From the NCBI GenBank assembly GCA_002412795.1, contig DHVS01000038.1, forward strand, positions 135,078 through 199,077: DNA of 64,000 nucleotides, read 5' to 3'. Numbering within the stretch: position 1 is the first letter of the stretch; the number at the start of each line of letters is the position of its first letter. This document shows positions 59,420 through 64,000 of the stretch, piece after piece. The position numbers and the translations under genes are program-made. The DNA comes from a bacterium UBP2_UBA5202. GTDB lineage: Bacteria > Edwardsbacteria > AC1 > EtOH8. The notes under the pieces are model-generated. The model was not told where the DNA came from and ran no database searches. It saw only the letters and a list, made by a program, of their open reading frames with translations.

Positions 59420-60682
59420 ATGAAATTCATTGCCGATCTCCACATCCACTCCAAGTTCAGCCGGGCCACCAGCCGGGACATGGACCTGGAGCACATCTGC
59501 GAGTGGGCCAAGTTCAAGGGCATCGAGCTGCTGGGCACCGGGGACTTCACCCATCCCGGCTGGCTGAAGGAACTGCGCTTTAAGCTGGAGCCCAAAGGCG
59601 GCGGGATCTACCATTACCGGGGGGTCAACTTCATCTTCTCGGCCGAGGTCTGCAGCATCTTCACCAAGGACGACAGGGTGCGCAAGGTCCACACCCTGCT
59701 CTACGCCCCGTCGCTGGAGGCGGCCGAGGAGATCAACGCCCGGCTTAAGGTCCACGCCGACCTGGCCAGCGACGGCCGGCCCATCGTGCCGGTCTTCGCC
59801 TCGCGCTTGGCCGAGATGGTCTTGGAAGCCTCCCCGGAGGCCATGATCATACCGGCCCATATCTGGACGCCGCATTTCGCGCTGTTTGGGGCCAACTCCG
59901 GCTTCGATTCGGTCGAGGACTGCTTTGAGGAGCAGACCCCCAACATCTTCGCGCTGGAGACCGGGCTGTCCTCGGACCCGGCCATGAACTGGCGGCTGTC
60001 CGCCCTGGACAAGTATTCCCTGATCTCCTGCTCCGACGCCCACAGCCCGTCCCGGCTGGGCCGCGAGGCCTGCGTCTTCGACTGCCAGATGGATTACGCT
60101 ACCATCCGCCGGGTCTTAAAGGAAAAGGATAAAAGCCGCTTTCTGCAGACCCTGGAATATTTTCCCCAGGAGGGCAAGTACCATTACGACGGTCACCGGG
60201 CCTGCAATTTAAGGCTTTCGCCCTCAGAAACCAAAAAACACAAGGGGCTTTGCCCGGTCTGCGGCAAGAAGATCACGGTCGGCGTGCTGCACCGGGTGGA
60301 GGACCTGTCCGACCGGCCCCGGGACTACCTGCCGGAGAATCCCATTCCCTTCAAATCGCTGGTTCCGCTGGAGGAGATCCTGAGCCTGGCCCTCAAGGTC
60401 GGCACCGGCACCCAGAAGGTGAATCAGGAATACCACAAGCTGATCTCGCACTTCGGCAACGAGTTCAACGTTCTTTTGGAAGCCCCGGCCGGGGAGCTCA
60501 CCAGGGTCACATCTCTTTCGGTGGCCGAGGCGGTCCTGAAAATGCGGGCGGGCCAGATCCAGATACTGCCGGGCTACGACGGGGAGTATGGGACGATAAG
60601 TTTTGATGAGGGCAAAACCGAAAAGAAAGAGGAAGAGAAACCGGCCAAGGGAAAGGGGAAAAAACAGATGGAGATGTTCTAA
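59420..60682 (+). CDS. Endonuclease Q-like PHP-domain nuclease
   Basis: 420 residues. An N-terminal PHP metal-binding domain (FIADLHIHSKFSRATSRDMD, GTGDFTHPGWLKEL, IIPAHIWTPHFALFGANSGF, CSDAHSPSRLGREAC), a zinc-finger-like part (CNLRLSPSETKKHKGLCPVC), and the helical region LHRVEDLSDRPRDYLPE with GYDGEYGTISF, characteristic of EndoQ. EndoQ cleaves DNA 5' of deaminated bases such as hypoxanthine, xanthine and uracil, a repair pathway best known from Thermococcales and some bacteria. The C-terminal Lys/Glu tail ends KKQMEMF, which looks like a sliding-clamp-binding motif (Q-x2-(L/M)-F-type). Ribosome site AAAGAG. Confidence 0.88.
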   Translation: MKFIADLHIHSKFSRATSRDMDLEHICEWAKFKGIELLGTGDFTHPGWLKELRFKLEPKGGGIYHYRGVNFIFSAEVCSIFTKDDRVRKVHTLLYAPSLEAAEEINARLKVHADLASDGRPIVPVFASRLAEMVLEASPEAMIIPAHIWTPHFALFGANSGFDSVEDCFEEQTPNIFALETGLSSDPAMNWRLSALDKYSLISCSDAHSPSRLGREACVFDCQMDYATIRRVLKEKDKSRFLQTLEYFPQEGKYHYDGHRACNLRLSPSETKKHKGLCPVCGKKITVGVLHRVEDLSDRPRDYLPENPIPFKSLVPLEEILSLALKVGTGTQKVNQEYHKLISHFGNEFNVLLEAPAGELTRVTSLSVAEAVLKMRAGQIQILPGYDGEYGTISFDEGKTEKKEEEKPAKGKGKKQMEMF

Positions 60683-60685
60683 AAG

Positions 60686-60765
60686 ACCGCCCCCTATTTC
60701 CCCCTCCCGCAAGGAGGGGGAATAAGAACCCCTTCCCTTGCGGGGAAGGGGCAGGGGTTAGGTCA
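60686..60765. repeat. ~80-bp double-hairpin repeat, copy 2
   Basis: Same layout and nearly the same sequence as 58381-58461, again beginning 3 nt after a stop codon and ending ~15 nt before the next start. Confidence 0.8.
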
Positions 60766-60779
60766 AAAACAAAGCGTAT

Positions 60780-61589
60780 ATGAAAACACAGAGTATGAAC
60801 AATAAAAATATTGGCTGGGTTTTTTTCGACATAGGCAATGTGATCTTTTACGACCTGCCGCTGTTGGCCGGGATCTGGCGCCACTTCTACCTGACGTTGA
60901 AAGAGGCCGGATGGCAGGAATCATTTGAACAGGTGATGGAATGCAGGGAGCAGGTACTGAGGGAGCACCCGCCGGAGGACAACCCCCGCCGCCTGATAGC
61001 CATGAATCAGGCCGCGCATATTCACGAAGATATCCGGCGCAAAGCAGTGGACGACTGGCACCACCTTTATCCCGGAGCCAACCACCCGCTTCCCGGCATC
61101 GCCAAGGTCATAGAACAGTTGCGCGGTTCCTACCGGCTGGGCATCATCGCCAACCAGCCGGGCCTGGCCCTGGACGAGCTGGAGAAGCACGACATCAAGC
61201 ATCTTTTCGACCACATCATCATCAGCGACCTGGTGGGCTACCACAAGCCTGATGTCAGAATATTCCAGGAAGCGCTGAGGCAGACCGGGGCCGAGCCCAA
61301 AACATCAATCATGGTAGGCGACCGGATAGACAACGACATCCGGCCGGCCAAGACTCTGGGAATGAAGACGGTCTGGCTGGACCAGGATTTCAGGACTATG
61401 TCCTATGAACCCAAAGACGATTACGAGAGACGGTACATCCAGAGCTACCTGAAGATCACCGGGATCGACCAGGGAATCAAAGGTCCGCAGGACCGGCCGG
61501 ACGAGATCATCCAGACCATAGATCAGCTGCCGGCGGCATTGAGCCGGATCAGCGCAGGGATAAACGCATTAGCGGAGACGAAAACATGA
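60780..61589 (+). CDS. HAD superfamily hydrolase (subfamily IA)
   Basis: 269 residues. Motif I VFFDIGNVIFYD (nucleophile Asp, with Gly at the usual second Asp position as in YihX-type enzymes), motif II LGIIANQPG, motif III Lys in YHKPDVRIF and motif IV VGDRIDNDIRPAKTLGMKTV. A phosphatase of unknown substrate, with an extra C-terminal ~50 residues (DQGIKGPQDRPDEIIQTIDQLP). It overlaps the HIT gene by 4 nt and is first of a compact operon ending in AsmA. Confidence 0.9.
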   Translation: MKTQSMNNKNIGWVFFDIGNVIFYDLPLLAGIWRHFYLTLKEAGWQESFEQVMECREQVLREHPPEDNPRRLIAMNQAAHIHEDIRRKAVDDWHHLYPGANHPLPGIAKVIEQLRGSYRLGIIANQPGLALDELEKHDIKHLFDHIIISDLVGYHKPDVRIFQEALRQTGAEPKTSIMVGDRIDNDIRPAKTLGMKTVWLDQDFRTMSYEPKDDYERRYIQSYLKITGIDQGIKGPQDRPDEIIQTIDQLPAALSRISAGINALAETKT

Positions 61590-62080
61590 AAAGGATCTGG
61601 GCCCCCTGGAGGATGAAGTACATCAGCGGCCAAAGCCAAAAGGATGAGCCTGGCTGCATCTTCTGCCTGAAGCCAAAGCAGAAGAAGGACCAGGCCAATT
61701 ACATCCTGCACCGGGGCAAAAAGGCCTTTGTGATGATGAACCTTTATCCCTACACCAACGGGCACCTGATGATCGCGCCCTACCGGCATGTCGGCGACTT
61801 CACCAAACTAAGCGAGGCCGAACTGCTGGAGATGATGAAGCTGTCCCAGCTCTGCCAGAAGATCATGCAAAAGACCATGCGGCCGGAAGGCTTTAACCTG
61901 GGCTTTAACCTGGGGAGGACGGCCGGAGCCGGGATCGCGGACCATGTCCACCTGCACTTAGTGCCGCGCTGGAACGGGGATACCAACTTTATGCCGGTGA
62001 TCTCGGGGGCCAAGATCATCTCCGAGGGGCTGGAGGAGACCTATGCCAAGCTGGCCGATGCTATAAAGAAGATGAAATGA
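61586..62080 (+). CDS. HIT family hydrolase (Ap4A phosphorylase-like)
   Basis: 164 residues. The histidine triad is HVHLHLVPRW; the N-terminus IWAPWRMKYI and CIFCLKPKQ (CxxC zinc pair) with NLYPYTNGHLMIAPYRHV are typical of the bacterial HIT group annotated as AP-4-A phosphorylase. It cleaves dinucleoside polyphosphates or nucleoside phosphoramidates; the exact substrate is open. Translationally coupled on both sides (ATGA overlaps with the HAD gene and with the lipoprotein gene). Confidence 0.93.
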   Translation: MKRIWAPWRMKYISGQSQKDEPGCIFCLKPKQKKDQANYILHRGKKAFVMMNLYPYTNGHLMIAPYRHVGDFTKLSEAELLEMMKLSQLCQKIMQKTMRPEGFNLGFNLGRTAGAGIADHVHLHLVPRWNGDTNFMPVISGAKIISEGLEETYAKLADAIKKMK

Positions 62081-62508
62081 AAGAACTGAAGTATCTCTTA
62101 CTGCTATTGCCGTTCCTTTTGGCCGGGTGCCGGGAGCAGCCCCGGTGGATGAAGGCCCTCCAAGCCGGGGACAGGTCCATGGTGTCCTATCACCAGCCCG
62201 CGGCACAGTATTCACCGGCCAAACCGGACAAAGAGCAATCCCGGCTGATAGAGCAGGCAAAAAGATATTTTGCCGGGCGTCCCGGAATGCTGGCCGATAT
62301 CGCCTCCGGGCTTAAGCGCCGGGAGAGGGAGATCATAGACGATCCGGAGACGGGATCGGCACTGACCGACAACCAGGGAAACCTGGCCATAACTTATTTC
62401 GGCCGGTACGAAAGCCCCCAGATCATGGCCGGGGTGAAGGTACTGCTGGTATTTGACCAGGACCATGACCTGTCCAAAATATTCGTTTACGAAGTGCCTT
62501 TGGAATGA
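62077..62508 (+). CDS. Small predicted lipoprotein
   Basis: 143 residues. A lipoprotein signal peptide with lipobox LLLLPFLLAGC (acylated Cys at about residue 18), then a polar mature part of ~125 residues containing a helical charged segment (RRERE) and a strand-rich end (NLAITYFGRYESPQIM, KVLLVFDQDHDLSKIFVYEVPLE). No recognised domain. It overlaps the HIT gene (ATGA) and mnmA (ATGA), so it is co-translated with both. A cell-envelope role only by the signal. Confidence 0.82.
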   Translation: MKELKYLLLLLPFLLAGCREQPRWMKALQAGDRSMVSYHQPAAQYSPAKPDKEQSRLIEQAKRYFAGRPGMLADIASGLKRREREIIDDPETGSALTDNQGNLAITYFGRYESPQIMAGVKVLLVFDQDHDLSKIFVYEVPLE

Positions 62509-63569
62509 AGATACCAAAGAACAAGACGGTGGCGGTGGCCATGTCCGGAGGGGTGGACAGCAGCCTGGCGGCGGCCTTGCTGGCAAAGAAGGGGTACCGG
62601 GTGATCGGTCTGACCATGCGCCTGTTCTGCTATCAGGGAATAGACAACGAGAAGAACTGCTGTTCCCTGAAATCGATCGAGGCCGCCAGACAGGCGGCCG
62701 ACAGGTTTGGCTTCCCTCATTACGTGGTGGACTGCGAGCTGGAGTTCAAGTCTTCGGTCATCGATTATTTTGTGGAACAATACCGGCAGGGCCGGACCCC
62801 CAATCCCTGCGTGGCCTGCAACCAGAATATTAAATTTGGTCTGCTGCTGAACAAGGCCAAAGGTCTGGGCTGCGACCTGATGGCCACCGGGCATTACGCC
62901 CGGATCAAGACCCTTAAAGGACAGCCGGTGCTGGCCCGGGGAAAGGATCCAAAAAAGGATCAGTCCTATTTTTTATGGACACTGAACAGAGAGCAGCTGG
63001 GTTCGGTCATCTTTCCCCTGGGCGGGCTGGACAAGCAGAAGGTCCGGGAGCTGGCTGTGGGCTACGGCCTGGAATCGGCCAAGCGGCCGGAGAGTCAGGA
63101 GATATGCTTCATTCCCGGGGGCAAATACTCCGAATTCATGGAAAAGGCGATCGGCTCCCGCCCCGGTCCGATAGTTAATAATCAAGGGAAAGTCCTGGGA
63201 CAGCACCAGGGCATAGCAAATTATACCATCGGCCAGCGTGGCGGGTTGGGCATAGCTTTGGGAAAGCCCCAGTATGTCGTTTCAATAGATGCAGCTTTGA
63301 ACAAGATCACAGTGGGCGATGACAAAGAACTGATGACAGGAAAACTATTGGCTTCTGATGTAAACTGGATCGCTGAAAGGCCCAAGAAGGCCGTCAAGGC
63401 GATGGTCAAGATCCGCCACCAGCACGCGGGCGCTGAGGCAGAGATCAAAGCTCTTGACAGCCAACGGGCGGAAGTGGTGTTCAAGAACCCGCAGAGGGCG
63501 GTGACTCCGGGGCAGTCGGCGGTTTTTTACAAGGGAGACCTGGTGCTGGGCGGGGGAGTGATCTCTTAA
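62505..63569 (+). CDS. mnmA: tRNA-specific 2-thiouridylase
   Basis: 354 residues. The PP-loop AVAMSGGVDSSLAAALL, the conserved Cys pair in PNPCVACNQNIKFG and ESQEICFIPGGKYS (nucleophile and persulfide Cys), ATGHYARI, KDQSYFLW, and the C-terminal beta domain (WIAERPKKAVKAMVKIRHQH). MnmA puts sulfur on U34 of tRNA-Lys, -Glu and -Gln. A small variation is CCSLKSIEAARQAADRFGF in place of the usual DD/CCS-type segment, still within the family. No dedicated sulfur-donor gene is nearby. It overlaps the lipoprotein gene by 4 nt. Confidence 0.95.
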   Translation: MKIPKNKTVAVAMSGGVDSSLAAALLAKKGYRVIGLTMRLFCYQGIDNEKNCCSLKSIEAARQAADRFGFPHYVVDCELEFKSSVIDYFVEQYRQGRTPNPCVACNQNIKFGLLLNKAKGLGCDLMATGHYARIKTLKGQPVLARGKDPKKDQSYFLWTLNREQLGSVIFPLGGLDKQKVRELAVGYGLESAKRPESQEICFIPGGKYSEFMEKAIGSRPGPIVNNQGKVLGQHQGIANYTIGQRGGLGIALGKPQYVVSIDAALNKITVGDDKELMTGKLLASDVNWIAERPKKAVKAMVKIRHQHAGAEAEIKALDSQRAEVVFKNPQRAVTPGQSAVFYKGDLVLGGGVIS

Positions 63570-63624
63570 ACTTAAAAATCAAAATGAAAATATCAAATAC
63601 AATCCTTGAAACGGAGGATGTAAA

Positions 63625-64000
63625 ATGCCCAAGTTCCTAAAGATCATCCTGATCATAACGGCAGTGCTGGCGGTGGTCTTCGTGGCCGCCGGAATCACCC
63701 TTAAAATGATCTTCACCCCGGAAAAACTGCGGACCCTGATCATGCCCAAGATAGAAGAGGCGGTGGGCCGCAAGGTCACGGTCAAGGACTTCTCGCTCAA
63801 AGTCTGGACCGGGCTGGGGGTGGAGCTGGAGGGCATTGAACTGGCCAACGCCAAAGGATTTGCCGAAAAACCGATGGTGAAGGTGGAATCCATCGTGCTC
63901 AAGGTCAATCTGCTGGGCCTGCTGAAACGGCAGCTGGTGATATCCAGCCTGGTGGTGGACAAGCCCGAGATAATGATTGAGAAGGACATCAAGGGCGTCT
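63625..64000 (+). CDS. AsmA-like membrane-anchored protein, 3' end outside window
   Basis: The first 125 residues only. A single N-terminal transmembrane anchor (MPKFLKIILIITAVLAVVFV) is followed by an AsmA/DUF748-type start: FTPEKLRTLIMPKIEEAVGRKVTV, WTGLGVELEGIELANAKGF, VKVESIVLKVNLLGLLKRQL. Such long periplasmic bridge-like proteins move phospholipids between inner and outer membrane in diderm bacteria. Ribosome site ACGGAGGATGTAAA. It lies 55 nt after mnmA with no terminator, so it likely belongs to the same operon. Full length cannot be seen. Confidence 0.85.
   Translation, partial: MPKFLKIILIITAVLAVVFVAAGITLKMIFTPEKLRTLIMPKIEEAVGRKVTVKDFSLKVWTGLGVELEGIELANAKGFAEKPMVKVESIVLKVNLLGLLKRQLVISSLVVDKPEIMIEKDIKGV

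Overview
The window is 64 kb of bacterial DNA, about 55% G+C by eye, densely coded on both strands, with Shine-Dalgarno starts (GGAGG/AAGGAG) and several textbook sigma-70 promoters (TTGACA, 17 nt, TATAAT). An AsmA-like protein, a lipoprotein and a secreted CsgG/PEGA protein with a barrel-like C-terminus point to a diderm envelope. Gene content (two glutamate dehydrogenases, indolepyruvate:ferredoxin oxidoreductase, ornithine and GABA-type transaminases, asparaginase, Rex) suggests an anaerobic, amino-acid-using heterotroph. Receiver/PEP-synthase-like proteins, endonuclease Q and YvlB-like proteins, together with many short intergenic palindromes, would fit an uncultured lineage near the FCB group (Edwardsbacteria/TA06-like). 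That placement is inference only.

Layout. 1-5605 (+): a signalling island of histidine kinases and receivers, partly tandemly duplicated, ending in a REC-HD-GYP c-di-GMP phosphodiesterase. 6031-6105 (-): tRNA-Asn with its own promoter and terminator. 6245-9290 (-): an envelope-stress-like cluster (DUF2089 regulator, DUF4097 protein, two small LiaI-like membrane proteins, a SHOCT-like protein and a 44-codon ORF) behind a perfect promoter. 9482-12194 (-): a TPR protein and a ROK kinase. 12535-16780 (+): valS and a CsgG/PEGA protein. 17667-20990 (+): a TPR protein and a NarX/NarL-type two-component pair. 21138-24273 (+): NADP-type gdhA, a 33-codon Lys-rich gene, a vapBC module and a TIGR02265-like protein. 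24355-34325 (-): a DUF454-GNAT fusion, adenine deaminase, two PPDK-N proteins (one with receivers) and a TPR protein. 35092-37946: larA (-) and a second gdh (+), divergent, with a Rex-box-like site over the gdh promoter. 39464-47446 (+): dipeptidase, MFS exporter, asparaginase, FAD-dependent dehydrogenase, Rex, GNAT and lpd. 47541-51256: an attenuator-like leader followed by a six-PAS/GGDEF/degenerate HD-GYP protein. 51579-58381 (+): two class III aminotransferases, a CheC-like phosphatase, and iorA/iorB split by a four-helix-bundle gene. 58497-64000 (+): methyltransferase, endonuclease Q-like protein, then a tightly overlapping HAD-HIT-lipoprotein-mnmA-AsmA operon.

How it fits together. The metabolic genes converge on amino-acid nitrogen and redox balance: glutamate and ornithine transamination, oxidative decarboxylation of aromatic 2-oxoacids to ferredoxin, lactate racemisation/oxidation, and NADH sensing by Rex. 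The most interesting regulatory signals are an 18-bp Rex-box-like site overlapping the -10 of the second gdh promoter, and a leader with mutually exclusive antiterminator/terminator stems before the c-di-GMP enzyme. The YvlB-motif cluster and the receiver-PPDK pair are the best candidates for poorly described systems. No rRNA, CRISPR array, IS element or prophage was seen.
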